Part shown: positions 11,784-26,700 of the stretch, piece after piece | Layout of the letters: each line of letters starts with the position of its first letter | How positions within the stretch are numbered: the first letter of the stretch is position 1 | Origin: Oxytricha trifallax | Lineage: Eukaryota > Ciliophora > Spirotrichea > Sporadotrichida > Oxytrichidae | Reading direction: 5' to 3' | Assembly (NCBI GenBank): GCA_000711775.1 | Contig: ARYC01017196.1 | Span: 25,658 to 89,657 of the forward strand | DNA: 64,000 nt | The notes under the pieces: model-generated | Databases searched by the model: none | Told to the model about the DNA's origin: nothing | What the model saw: only the letters and a program-made list of their open reading frames with translations | Position numbers and translations under genes: made by a program

Positions 11784-14700
11784 ATGATAAATTTTTCTTC
11801 TTTAATTTCTTTTGGATTAATCCTTAACACAATTACTTTTGTATAGAATGTTGGATTTAAGCATTTCTTCTATGAATTCAATAGTTTCATTGACCTCAAT
11901 GACTATGGTGGATATGTTGAAATATTAAAATTAAACTTAATGATTCCTTAATTAATAATTGTACCCCGCATTATAATTTTTTTAATATTGAATTAATTCT
12001 GATTAATTTTGTACAGAAACTTATATTTCATGTTATAGTATATTTCATAAAAGCTATCTATTTAAAATTATTTATGGGAAATGAGTAGCGTTAGCTTTTA
12101 ATACTTTGAATCATGTGGAGCTCTATTAAGAAATAAAAAGTACAGGTGGTCTATGACTTAAAGTTCAACTGATTATTCAAACAATGACACCTACGCTTAT
12201 GTAAATAATTTCATGCAATACAATCTCTATACAAACTTCTATGATGTGGTGAGCAATTCAAGAAATAAAATTATAATATTTAGTGGTAAAAAATGATTTT
12301 TTTATCATTAAGAGAAATTAAAATTTGGCAATCCTTTCGCAATGTCGTGTACACTCACTCAGTCATGTTTTAGCGTTAAAATATCAAGTTCTACCTTTTA
12401 AAACTTCAACAAGTAGAAATCAGATTCTACAACCCCTCTTTTAGTAGATCCTCTTTATAAACTTGTTTTAAAATAAATTTTAATTCTTTAAAATCATTAT
12501 TAACAATTAAGATTTTTTTTATCTATATTTATTTATAAGTTCTTATAACGATTATGATAGAAAATTCTAGACTTGAATATATATATTTAAATTTATAAAA
12601 TTAAAACTAAAATACAGAGGACTGATAATTGATCTTGAAAATTTCGCAGGAAAAGTGGAGATAACTGATACTACTTTTTAATAAAGTGCAATCGGATATA
12701 GCGACTGTTCAAATGCTATGAAACTAGACGCAAACACTGTGTCTGGAAATACTGATAATTTTGAATATTAATTGTTTTATGTAAAATTTATTCTAAATTA
12801 CTTATTATATGTAATTTAATATAAAAAAATTGCGAATATATATCTAATAAAAACAAAACCAAATCTCCTTGATGTAAATTAAATATAAATAAATTATTTT
12901 TTCATAAGTTTTCTCAATTATTTATACGATAATTTCTCTAATTACGGTACAAAATCAGTTTTCTAAATAAAAGTATTATTAAATTTAATAAAATAGTTGA
13001 TGAACTTGTATATATTCGATATTATTATTAATTTTAAAAAAGCTGTGATCTCCATAGTAAACCATAAGAATGATTTGATTTTTATTAAAAATATATATTA
13101 AATTTTAATATTAATTTTATAAAATTAATATTAAAATTTGATACTTGCAGGAAATACATTTTAGGCCTTAGTTGGCACTAAAAGTCCAATTTATCTTGAT
13201 ATACTTCCTTCAAGCTCGTATATGACTGTAATTATTAAAAATTATCCAGGCATACATTATATTTATTAATAAAAATATAATAATAGTAAGGTATTATTTT
13301 TTGAGTGTAAGTAAATTTTTAAATTAATCAACATTGATGATTTATTGAATATATAAAAAGTCTTAAAATACATAGCAATAAGGAAATATGTAGAATATAG
13401 AGCATGTTTGAGATCAATTATCTGAAGCTGTATTTTACAGAAAGTTCCAAGATATTCTGATTATCCGCACAGCTGTGCGAACTTACGAATCCGCACAGCT
13501 GTGCGGAATATTGTCCAAATCTCATCCACTTCAGCCCAGATTAGTCTTAATTCACCCAATTGAGTGGGAAACCTCTCTGGGCTTTTAATGCCCTATTTTT
13601 AATAATTTCTTAATTATTTATAATAAATATAGTAATAAATTAATTTACGCAATTAATTAAATTAATAGTTTATCTGTAATTAGAATTCTCTATAGAGAAA
13701 TTAAACTTCGTTTAATATTTTTAACTTTATATTTAAAGTTAAAATCAAACTCCTATATTTATTATATATAATTAAGAAATTATTAAAAATAGGGCATTAA
13801 AAGCCCAGAGAGGTTTCCCACTCAAATGGGTGAATTAAGACTAATCTGGGCTGAAGTGGATGAGATTTGGACAATATTCCGCACAGCTGTGCGGATTCGT
13901 AAGTTCGCACAGCTGTGCGGATAATCAGAATATCTTGGAACTTTCTGTAAAATACAGCTTCAGATAATTGATCTCAAACATGCTCTATATTCTACATATT
14001 TCCTTATTGCTATGTATTTTAAGACTTTTTATATATTCAATAAATCATCAATGTTGATTAATTTAAAAATTTACTTACACTCAAAAAATAATACCTTAGT
14101 AATAGTATCAAACACTTTCATATAAAAACAATTAAATATATTTATTTGAATTTTTAGGCGTATTTATTAATAAAAATATTTAAAACTTTTAATTTTTTGG
14201 GTGGGTATATAGATGCATCTGCGATATATCTAAGATTAAGAAGCTAGCATACGAATAAAATTATTAATTAAGATACAAAATTGAATTTTTTATTTTTTTA
14301 ATTTTTAATTTATTTGAGGGTGTTTTATACTGTATATTTTAGAAAATGAATCCTTATAATATAGTTCCAAACTTAGCTAATAACTACTGCACTGGGCCTA
14401 TCATTCAATCTAATACTTTTATAAGATGTCATTTATATTTATAATATTGGTCCACAAGAATAATAATTAATATTTTTATCATGGTTGCTAATAATACGTT
14501 GGAGCAGTATTAAAAATTGAATGCGTAGGAAAGTTAGATTCATCACTCAAAGCTATTATACAATAAAAATTATTTATATTTAGTTTTTTTAATGGATTCA
14601 TTTCTAATATAATTCATTAAATATCTCTAACATTAATATTTTATTATTATTTAATAACGACAGAATTGATTCAACTTAATGGTCTACTACTGTTCAAAAT

Positions 14701-17700
14701 TTAGCATGCTTATTAACAAAAGATTATTATAATAATAATTTAGAATTTGAAATATAAAATTTCTTATACATATTTCTAGATATTATCCTATAAAAGAGCG
14801 AAATTGCCCCAAATTTGTAGATTTTAAACTTAAAACTTATTTTCAATAATAATATTTATTTAAAGATGATTTCTCATCAGCACCAACTTTGAGCTACACT
14901 CACGACTCTACAACCTATACAATAGATACTAGTCTGCTTACTATAGTATCAAATTCATTTACAAAAAGTTCTTTCTCTAATGGACATGCAGTTCTCGACA
15001 TCATTGAATTAAATTACTAATAAATATTAAAAAGTATTAACAATGTATTTTTTTCAGTATAAAGTCTAAATTTTACTATTAGACAACTTCTTAATATTTT
15101 TATTGGTGTACCAAGAGTTAAGATTTCAGATGTTTCATTCTAAAATTTATTTTAAAGTAGTTAAAATTACTTATAAATTCAATACAAAAACATTTAAAAT
15201 ATTTTAATTCTCAGACATTGTAGATGCTACAAAAGAATCTCTTAGCTATTTTAACTAGGAAATTAAAAATATATTGCTATGAATAATTAAAAAAGTGTTT
15301 AATTCGAGCATTTTATTAAAAATTATATAGAATAAATCTAAGCGAGTTCTGACGACATATCTTTATCTGAAATATATTCAAGCTCAACATCTCCAATATC
15401 AATTGATAAATTTGGTGTTGGTATGGTAAAAGTCTAATATGTGAGCTATCTTTATGCATCAGGGCTTACTTCAACTAGCAACGCATTAATTCATAAATAT
15501 TAAATAAAATATTTTTATAATTAATATTCGTTAAGTGTCCGCAAAAATGTTGAAAGAAATATTATATATTAGTATTTCAAGAAAAATTATTAAAATCCTG
15601 ATAATAATTTTCAATATCGTAAAACAATTAAATCGGAGAAAATATATAATACTTTTAATTTATGTAAATTTGATATACGAGAAGAATATAATTATAAAAA
15701 ACAATTAAAAGATTTATAAGTAGAAAATGTAATTAATAAATTTAATCTATTGCATTTGATAGAATTATCTATTAATCTTTATGATGAGTAGTAATTCAAT
15801 TTACATAATATCTTTGTCTCAAATATTATAATACTTTTAATTAATTGAGCCAACATATTCAAGTAGCAGAGCACTTTTATTATATGTGGATGGAGTATAC
15901 GGATAAGTTGAGCTTGGAAAATAAACAGTCACAAATCATCTTGGGTTTTACTATTGAAATATAATAATTCAAAATTATTTAAATTTTTAATATTTTTCAA
16001 TTTTTTTACTTAAATTATAGCTCACAGAAAACGATAAAAGCTATTTATGAATTACAATTAAATTGTAAAATTTGAATAAATAATATTATTAATACTAATA
16101 TATAAATCGAAATATCATTTCGTATACACAAATACTTAATTTATTTTATATACTTTCATTATAGTTTAGGAAAGTTTAAACATTATATATTTTTATAAAT
16201 GGCTTTTTGCATAAAAATTTTGCTTTATCAATATACAGATTTTACAAGCAACAAAATGTAATTTATTTTATAATATAAAATACATCAATTAATTCATTAA
16301 ACAAAGAGTGGGGTAATTTATAACCTCATTTCTATTTTATAAGATAATACTTTAATTAAAATTGTGCAAAAATTAAATCTGTAAGTAAATCAATTTGAGT
16401 ATTAAATATGATATAGTTAATTAATGAGTGGAATAAATAATGTTGAAACTATTATAAGAAAATTATGCAAATTTTATGATTCTTATTAAAATTATAATTT
16501 TTTATGATAAATAAATATGATATATATATATAAAAATAAAATAATTCTTTTAAGGGTTAAATTATGAAGTATCAAATATGCAAGTTGGTACAAAATATGA
16601 ATTTAATTCAAAAAATATTTTATAAAAAATTGTTTTCATTCAAATCATTTTAACTTTACACACATCTGTATCAAATAATTTATTAGAATATACTGTTTCT
16701 AATTCAACTTTGAAAGATGGTACTTTCTTGCCAATTAATAAAATCACAACAAATAGATTCAATTTTATTTCTTGTATATCTGTAACATATAAATTTTTTT
16801 CATATGGATTAAATTTTATATCGATTTAATTATTTTTGATATATGTAGATGCCTAGTATCCTCATCAATCGACCTATCCGATTCATCCTATTAATATATT
16901 ATGCTTTAACATCACGACAGTAATGACCAGGCATACATAATAGACACCATGACTTAAAACGGCAGAGAGTATGAGTTTGAGTCTTTTACAACTTTAAACT
17001 CAAATATTATATACAAAAAGAATCAAATAATAAGATCATTTATTAAATTATGTTTTATAGAATATTTGGAAATATTTATGAAATTGAAAAAAATAAAAAT
17101 ATATAATTAAAGTTTGTAGTTTTTAAATGATCAATACATTCAAAACCCAAAAACCCCTTAGTGAGGTTTATAAGTGCTTTGATTAGTAGGGTAAAGTTGG
17201 GGTTTTATTAGGGTTAGTAGAGAAAACGCAAGTTTAATGAGACTTTAATATGTATTTAATGAGTATTAGTTTAATTATATCACACGAATTTTACTTGCTT
17301 GTCTTTGTTGTATCTCTTGAATCTCGCTTTCTTTAGTGGTTCGAGCATATCGTCTAAGGATTGTCTTGGATATGCTGGAGCTCTTACTATTATCTTCTCT
17401 ACAATCTTCTTTATTTCTTAGCATACATCATCTTGTTTTATGTGCTTCTCAGCTAGATTTATTGATTATTTTTCATATTTTGTATTAATGTAAGTCATGC
17501 TTTCCATATCGCACTCTAAAATTATTGCAGCTACTGCCCAAACATCCCACTAAATAGAGCCATTAGTCCATTTCTCTCTGATTGGGAAGTAACCTGGAGT
17601 ACCAAGAACCTTTGCTAAGGTTACAATCTCTTATCTTAAGGCTCTATTAAAATCGATTACAACTACTTCTAAAGGGCAAAGGTTTAGCATAACATTTTCA

Positions 17701-20700
17701 GGCTTCAAATCTCTATGAACGTATCCAAGCTCGTGAAGTTCCTAAACACCCTTTATCATATTAGATAGAATATCATTCAAGTCATCTGGGTATCTGTTTT
17801 AATATAGATAATCTCGGAGAGTCATTTCAAACTTTTTTAGCCTTAGTGCGATGAAACCAAACCCTAAAATAACACCATCTAGCTTGAGCAAATTCTTGCA
17901 ATCTTTTTTCTAAGCCTCTCTAAGTACAATATATTCGTTAGCAAACTCATTTTGATACTGCTCGTTTTTAAGGAGATAGCTGAAAGGATATACCTTGTAG
18001 GCATAGTCATCAACCACTATGAGTTTTGCTTTAGCAGGTACGTTTATATGTAAGTAGTTTTCAATACAACTGCTAAGGTCTACTGCATTTAGTGCAGGAA
18101 TATACATGGCTCTCTCTTAAAAGCATGCTAAAAAGACATTACCAGCAGGTTGATTCATTAATTCTATTCGCTTCTGCCTCTTGAGCTTCTCCTGTTGTTC
18201 TTTTTAAGTCTCAAGATTATTAGATTTTCTTTTAGCGGGCACTAATTTCTAAGTCTCTTTATCTTAAATCAAGAACTCACTTAGGTGATGCTTCTGCATA
18301 TGTTTCTTAACTTTAGCTGAGTGAGTATAAGACTTCTCACAAGTCGTGCACTAGTACCTGCCATCGACCTTATCATGCTTAAAATACACCTTAGCTTTCC
18401 CAGAGTGAACCTCTTTCATATGTCTCTTCAAACTGGAATCAGTAGAGAAAAATTTTAGCAGTCTTAGCATTCAAAAGTTTTAATCCTTTAAATCTGAAGC
18501 TGTTCCTTTTCTTCCTCAACATCTTTTATTAATGTTTAAACTTCTATTTCAGCTTTCTGTTTCATGTTTTAAACCTATATAATAAAAACCTGTGCTTCAA
18601 ATTCAAGAGCTCTTAGCTCTGCCTCCCTCTCAATATATATAACTTCTTGTTTCTTGGTTGAACCAAAGTTAAGCATTGATTGACCTGCTCCTAAAAGTGC
18701 CGCTCTACGATTTAAGTTGACCGCCATGTTTAAATTCAAATTTAAATTTCTATTATAAAGCTCTTAAAACCTCTATAGCTATAGCTGGACTATATAGGAG
18801 TTGCTACAGCATTAATGATGGTTTGATCTCAGCTCTTAGACTTCATATTTATACTCAGTTTATAACTATAATTTTTGTAATTTTGCACTTAATAATTTTG
18901 ATTCTGGTACCAACTCAGATAAAGTTCAGGTTGGTACTGGTACCAATTAAGTTTTGAACCAGATTGGAACTTTTCCATTAAAACCTCACTGGATTAAAAC
19001 TAGGTACTAATTAAGTTTTGGTACTATTAAATTGGTACCAATTAAACTTAAACGAATTTAGTACCGGTACTAATTAAATTTAAACAAATTTAGTACTAAT
19101 TTAATGGAACTAAATTGATAAAAATGGAGCTCCATCTCTGAAGTTTGTTACAGCTTCTGCGAACCTTCTCCACGTATCTTTACAGGGTTGACCTCCTATA
19201 AGATGCCCATATTTAATAGTAAGATTTTAAAGGATAGGATCCAGAAGTCTATAAATTAAAACTTGAAATTCATTAATAGGAAGAGGAACAAAGATGGAAT
19301 CATTCAATGAACAAATGAAAAGGGTTGAGGCTCAAGAAATGATATCAAGATTCAGAAGCAAGGAGGATCTCTATCGATACCTTACTTAGCATGGTAAAAT
19401 AAATTGATGTTAATCAACGATGTATACAGTTGGTCTATTCCTTCCAACGATGGAAGGTACTAAAATATCATTCTTAAAAGCAATACTCTGCGAGGAGAAG
19501 AAAGCTTTTAAAAACATAGAAATCAAACTGATTGAAATACCTAACTACCCAGAGATTTCAGTCACAAATCTCTACGAGGATGCAATGAAAGATGATGAAG
19601 TGGTTATTTACCTTCCTAGCAAGAAGTAATTCTCAAATAAATTGCCTCAAAGAAACTTCTTCTTTGGTGTTCTTGGTACAATCAAAGAGGATTATTTGAG
19701 AGAGATTATTGAAGAAGCTCATAAGAAACGCTACTCTATTTCTCCTGAAGATTAAATGAAGCAAGGAATACTAATAAGCGAGACGTGGCTAGCAGAGCTT
19801 AAGAAGCATCCTTATCTCTCTAGTAAGCTTTGATTTATAACTTTTTAGGGAAACCTGGAACTGGTATATTTCTAATGAAAGAGAATGCAAAGGTTCACAG
19901 AGAGAGAAAGTCTCAAACCATTCATTAAGTTAGCAAGAGACTTTATAATGAAGTTTAAAAGTCTGATGAAATGAACATAGATGCTGGTGCTGGTACAAAG
20001 AGAAGAAACATGGGTCCTAGTAAAGCACCAGAGGAAGAAAAGAAAGAGAAGCCGAATCCATTTAAGAGTTCGTTTGATATGTGAAATAATTCATTCATTT
20101 AAGTCTAACACTTATTAATAAACATTCATTCTTCCTTTCCTTGCACATATCGTAGTCTAGTCTTTACCCACTCTCTTGCAACTACTCTGTATTAAGTCTA
20201 CTGTGTCGATTGGTAGATCATGCATTAGGTGATACAGCAAGAGTTTCTTGTAGTGAGTCTTAATCTAACTCCAATAGAATTCGATTCCATTAAATTGAGG
20301 ACTGTAAGGAACGTTATACACAGGAGTTATCTTTAACTCTTCATAAGCTTTCTTAGATTCCTTAGTCTTATGAACTGAGAGGTTATCAACAAACAGGATG
20401 ATCTCTTGATCGTTGTACTTATCTCTTAGCTTATGTAAGAACTCTATATACTGCTCTCGCTTAATAGAGCGAGGATGAATAACATAAGTTTCTAAGCCTG
20501 AATCTTCACTGATACCAGCCAAAATTGCGTCAGTGACAACCTTAACCTTTTAGTCATACACTTCTATATTATCGTACTTCTTGTACCAAGACTTATTAAT
20601 AAAGGTGTTGAACGAAACACAGCTTCATCAGCGTGTATGAACTTGATGTTATTATCAACAGACCTCTGCATTTAATCATATATATAGTTTAAATTATTAC

Positions 20701-23700
20701 TATAAAATGGCAGAGTAAAGTCAATCACTCTCTTCACTCTATTGACAGTCTTGAAGGTAATACCATTCCTTCAATAAATATTTGCAATAGTCTATGGTGA
20801 GATACGCATGTCAGGAAACTTGCGATGAAACATCACAGCTCGCTAGTCAAGTGGGAAATGTGCCCAATACTTAAGAGTCTTAGAATCGCAGAGATATTCA
20901 ATATGCTGCTAAGAGAACTTTTATTTTCTTACAGGATGTTATCAAGAACCAGAATTGAAATGCTAAACAGCTAACAAGCAATGATACCTAACTGTTGAGG
21001 CACTCTTGCGCAGGAGCTTAGCTATAGCAGCATAATTCATAACTGGTTTGAGTTAGTCTAAATTAATACTCGCACCATACCTAAGCTTAAGCAGTAAATC
21101 TAAATATTTCTCATCATAAATAGACCCCAAAATCGCTAATTTCTATTTCTCATTTTGCAAACTGGCCTAATTTCTCTACTAACCCTAATAAAACCCCAAC
21201 TTTACCCTACTAATCAAAGCACTTATAAACCTCACTAAGGGGTTTTGGGGTTTTGATTCTTAAATGATACAGACCTTAGTGATAACTATTGCTTTTTCTA
21301 AATTGTTTTTTGAATAATTACCACTATATATTAATTTACTAAAATTTCTACCATATAAATTTGCTTTTAATCTTTATTAAAGCAAAAACTATCTACAATA
21401 TTTTTCATAACTAGTTTATATTATTAAATATCTTTATATATGCAAATAATAATCAAAAGAATTTGTTTATTCTAGCATGCTTTTCAATAAGATGTTTATA
21501 AAATTTATTACTTTCGATACATCATAAAAAACAGAATAAAATTTCTTTGAAAATGTTTATTTTAAATTTGCCTCCTAATTTCTAATGAAAAACCATCTTG
21601 ATTTATATTAGCTCTCATCTTAAAAAAATATCTTCAATTATAGGTTTACCATATCCATAAAAATAATAATTTATAGTTAAACATAATTTCTAATTAATTT
21701 TTTAAATTGAGAGCATCAATTGAGACAAAGTTTCTCTTATAAATTGAAAATAACTCTTTTCATGTTTAATATTTTATATCTTTTTAGAAAGGCAATTAAG
21801 AATTCATTGTATTATGTTTAAAATTTGGAATTATAGTTAAAAATTCATATTTAATCAATACTTTTTGAATAAAGTAGAATGTTTAGGTTGCACTTTTCCT
21901 CTTTTTAGACTCTCAGCAAAAACTATTGACATTCATACTCCCAATCTATTAGAAATTTCTCAAATATATTAATTCATATGTTAATATATAATTTATTGTA
22001 AATTAAAAAAAAAGGGAATTCTTAATTTAATATACGTTTTATAATGATTTTTTTATTTTCTAAAAATCTTTAAGAATTTTTAATAAATTATTTTTATTAT
22101 TGTAAATTTTTAAGTAAATCTCAGTGAATTTGATAAATATATAAAAATATAAGAATTATTAAATTTTACTTTTATTCTTTTATCGAAGAAATGCCTTATT
22201 TTAATATTTTTGCTATTTAACTTAAAATTTTCGAATTTTAAGGAAATGCGAAAATAAGATTGGAACTATAAAACTAATTTCCCTTTTTATATTGATTTTT
22301 AATAATTAAAATTGTATTATAGTTGCTCATTATTAAACTAAATAATAAATTGAAAGTTCTAGAGAAAAATGGAATAAAATAATATTTTTTATATTATTTA
22401 CTTTTCTTAAATAAATTATTTTAAAAAATACAAGAAATATTTTATTTTTTATAGAAAAACTATCTTAAATTATTTAAATTATAACTTGAAAAATGCCTAA
22501 CCAAAATTCCTCTTTTTATAGCAATAATTAACTTTCTGGATTATTAATAAGACATATATTAATCTATTTATAAAATATATTCTCATTAAAATTCTATTCA
22601 GAATCATATTATAAATTTTAAATTAAGTCATATTTTACCCTTTTCAAAGTTATGATGCAAAATTTCATTAAACAGATGCAAATATAATTTTTTCCGAGAA
22701 TATTTTAGGTTTAAATTTAATACGCTAATTTCTCATCTAAACTTAAAAAATAATTTTTATTAAATACATTTATAAATTTATTTAGAAAATAATTTGAAAT
22801 TTAATCGCTTATTTTTACTTTTTATCCCTTTCTAAATAATATCTTTCAAATCTATTAATTAATATTTATCAAAAGTTTATTGGAGAATTTTACTCCTCGG
22901 AAGATAATAAATCAAAATATTATATCAACGCTCCTGTTTTTAAGATTTACATGCGCCAACCATTTAAAAAATAGATTGATACTGATTGGACTGTTGAAAA
23001 AGTTTCATTTACAGATATTATTGTAAATTATAATTTAATTAACAAAATTACTTTAAATTCAAAATAAATATAATTTTTGATTTTTAAAAAAATACATAAT
23101 ATAATTTATTAATTTTAATTAATTCAATAAAATTAAAATTAGCAATAACATTAATTCTTGCTATGGATATTACGATTTCCATTTCTTCGATTAAAAATTA
23201 ATTAAAAAAAACCAGTTATTTTATACATTTATAAAAAAATGATAATCGATATAGAGTAAACTTGAAAACAGAAAATTACTAATAAATAATTAAATAAATT
23301 AATTATTTTTTAAGTTTAACAGACAAACTTTAAAGATCCTTTAGGAAATTTAAATTTTAACATATAAACTTATAAATTTAAGTCATAATATAATGATATT
23401 TATCTTATATTTGAAATGATATAACAAGTTACGATTTAGATATATCGAGTGACGAATAATTGATATTTGGATACGATGTTAATAACATAAAAATCACTTT
23501 AAATTATTTATTATATTTTATTATTTGTTTAATTAAATTTCTTTTTAAGAAAAAATGATAGTTAGCAAAAGCATTAATAATTTTTGGATTAATTTATGTT
23601 TTTTTTTATAAATATTTAAATGTTGAAAAAAATGAAAAATAGTAAAAAAGTTAATAAAATTGTTTTATTCTTTAAATAAATATTTATTACTTTATTAAAT

Positions 23701-26700
23701 TAGTGTAGTAACTATTAAATAATGTTGAAATTTATAGAGAACAAACAAATACTTAATGACTTATATAATAAAGGTTTCCTAAATTAATAAAATAAAATCT
23801 AAATAAATATTAATAATAATATAAGACAATTTTTAGTTTACAATTGCCTTAAATACTAATTTATTAAAATTACAAATTTCTTATGTAGATTTTATTAAAA
23901 ATAAATTTTTATATTTATTTATAGTTTATATTAAAAACATTAAATATAATATATAGTTTAATTAAATATTTTATATAAATAACACTGCATTTAATATTTA
24001 TTCATTGGGAAATGGAGCTTTTGCCTATATAAATCTGCCAGATATGATGATGTTTTTAAATAAAATTTTAATTTAGATGAAAAAAAGATGAATTTCTTAT
24101 TAAGCTTTGAATCATTATTTGCAAAATTATTACTTTTAAAACTTATTTTTATGGAAATGGGATAAAATTATCCAAAAATTAAATTAAATTAAAAACGCAA
24201 TAATGTGAAGGTGTTTAATATTTTTCATAAGACAATAAATAAAATATCAGAAGTCAAGATATAAGATCATGAAGTAAGCCAAAAATAGCTTTCTATAAAA
24301 TTTGAAAATTTTTGTAGCGAGTGAAGTCTTAAAAATTTTAAACTATTTTTAACATAATTTTTTCTGAAGAAGGATGATCTATTTGATTGTAATATTTTTT
24401 AATATTGTAATTTAGAATGAATTTAATCATTGCTAATTATACCCCTTTTTTAATTTTACAATTTTGTTTAAAAAGATGTCTATTTCCTCTTTTTAAATTG
24501 AGAGTGTTTAAGCCAACTACTAAAATGAACTTCAGTCTATAGGTGGTTCGTTTTTATTCTTAGAACATCTTGTGAAACTTACAATGGTGGAATATTTCAA
24601 TAAAATAATATTCTGTAATAATTTATGGATGTAATGGGATAGGACTTTGAAATTTCAAAGAATTCAAGTAATTTGCTAACAAAAAATTTATCATAAAAAT
24701 AAATTAAATTATTAACAGAAGGAGCTTTGATCTATTACAATGATGATGCTCCTTTTTAATATATTTAAAAGATTTAATATAATTATACCAATAAAATTAT
24801 TGTTTTAATTTTTTATAAGAAATAGAATTTAGGTTTTATTGTTAGAAGTGTTTATTTGAACCATAATTAAAAAATGAGGAATTATGTATATAAACTAAAA
24901 ATCTTATAATTTTATTGTTTTATAATAAAAATTCTATATTATCATGATATAATCTTATGAATAAAAGATTATATATATTTTTTTATACCAGAAAAATAAT
25001 TTAAATAATAGATGTAAAAAATTCTAAAATCTTTTATAATTAAATTATATGACTTTGATTTTACATGTCTTCAGATAAATCTGGTTCATATAATATTCTT
25101 TCATTAATTAAATAATATTGCCTTTACAAAATATTGAAAGTTAATGAATAAAATATAATTCAAAAAATTACAAATAATAAATCAATAATTAATTACTAAT
25201 TTAATTTAATTAAAAATAAATATTATTAGTATTTAGTTATTAAATTTTAAGAATTAATATAAAATAATTATAAATACTTTTGAGCTGGACATGTCACTTG
25301 AAAGATACAATTAGGATTTAGGAGGTCTGAATTGTTCTAGAACTTAAGATGGAAAATATATTATTTATGGAGGGATATATATATAACTAGAAATAAAAAA
25401 TAAATAAGGTATAGATGTTCAATTAATAAATTTATTATTAAGTATATATCCAAAATATTTAATTACAAATTTTGGAAAATTCTAAATCAACGATTTTTCT
25501 TATTATTTTTGATATTTTATAAAGCTAAATAGAATAAATTAATGATATAAAATTTTTTTTAAAAACAGCCTAATATTGAGTAATAGATTTTTTAAAACAA
25601 AAAATGTAAATTTTAAAGTTCAAAATATTTTTTATCTTATAGGAATCTTAGATTCCCTCTTTGTTAATTAAATATTGAATTTTCAAGAATATTAAATTAT
25701 TAAAACTTTGAATTTAAAATGAGTTATTATAATTTTAAACTATTAGTTGAAATTTGAGAAATAGTAAATTATATTATAATAAATTAATAACTATAGATGT
25801 TATGTTAAATTCAATTTTTGTTATAAAGTAATTTTAATAAAATATTCGAATATTATTATGTTTCTATTTCGAGCTAGATAAAGTATCAGTAATTTTATAT
25901 TTTCTCGTTTGAGAGATAAAATAAAGTCTTTTAATCCATTAACTGATATAAAAATGAAAACAAAGTAAAAGAATCAGTTTTTTTTAAAGTCAACATTAAA
26001 AAAATACATTTTACAATTCACCATCTAGATCTCTTTCTTAAATTTATGTTTATTCCTAATAAATCAATATTTGATTTTTTTATTACAATTATGGAACAAA
26101 TAGCATCTCATCAACAATTCTCAATGTGAAAAAAGCTTCTATGATTTACTTGAATGGTATTGATTCAAAAATTACACTTAATGTTGATACTTACAGCTTT
26201 GGGTATTGCATTGGGGCTGAATATGGTGGAGTGTTCAGAATAGAATCGAGTGTCTAAAATGATGTTACAATTAGTGATGCAATTAAATTAAATTATTTTA
26301 GTATTTATATTGGATATAAAATAGAATTAACTATAAACATGCAGTTTTCAGCGCTAACTCTAAAAAATACTATAGTAATTAAGAAATAATTTTCTAAACT
26401 AACTCTGCTATGAAAGGAGGAGATATTTACTGTAAAAATTGCTATATAAGTCTATCTGGTATTTAATCTGAAGATGGTAAAGCAAATGAAGGAGGATCTA
26501 TTATATAATCTTATATTCAAGGTTTTTTTTAATTAAATTTAATTTTTAAATATTTCATTGATGTGATTTAATATTAAAAATTTCTTAATATTTTTATTAT
26601 TAATTTAATCTATGTATCTTGATAAACCTGTAAACTCTAATTTTATGTGGTCTAGTTTCATTTTTGAGGATATGGAGGCTCTTATTTATAAAAATATTTG

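Larger units (their letters stand above)
17141..21255. mobile_element. Telomere-bearing element (TBE), near-complete
   Basis: The 4,115-bp element begins CAAAACCCAAAAACCCC and ends in the complementary C4A4-type sequence. It has about 85-bp terminal inverted repeats differing at one base, and ATT on each side (17138-17140 and 21256-21258), matching the 3-bp target duplication known for TBEs. It carries the three genes established for oxytrichid TBEs: a zinc-finger/kinase ORF, a mid-sized ORF of unknown role and a DDE transposase. TBEs are germline-limited and are removed during macronuclear development. This copy sits inside a large gap of a surface-protein gene. The repeats are almost identical, but the transposase and kinase frames are broken. 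Confidence 0.93.

Noticed and set aside
13096-13143. 40-bp AT palindrome as a transcription terminator
   Set aside because: Eukaryotic context and position just before a coding segment do not support it; AT palindromes arise readily here.
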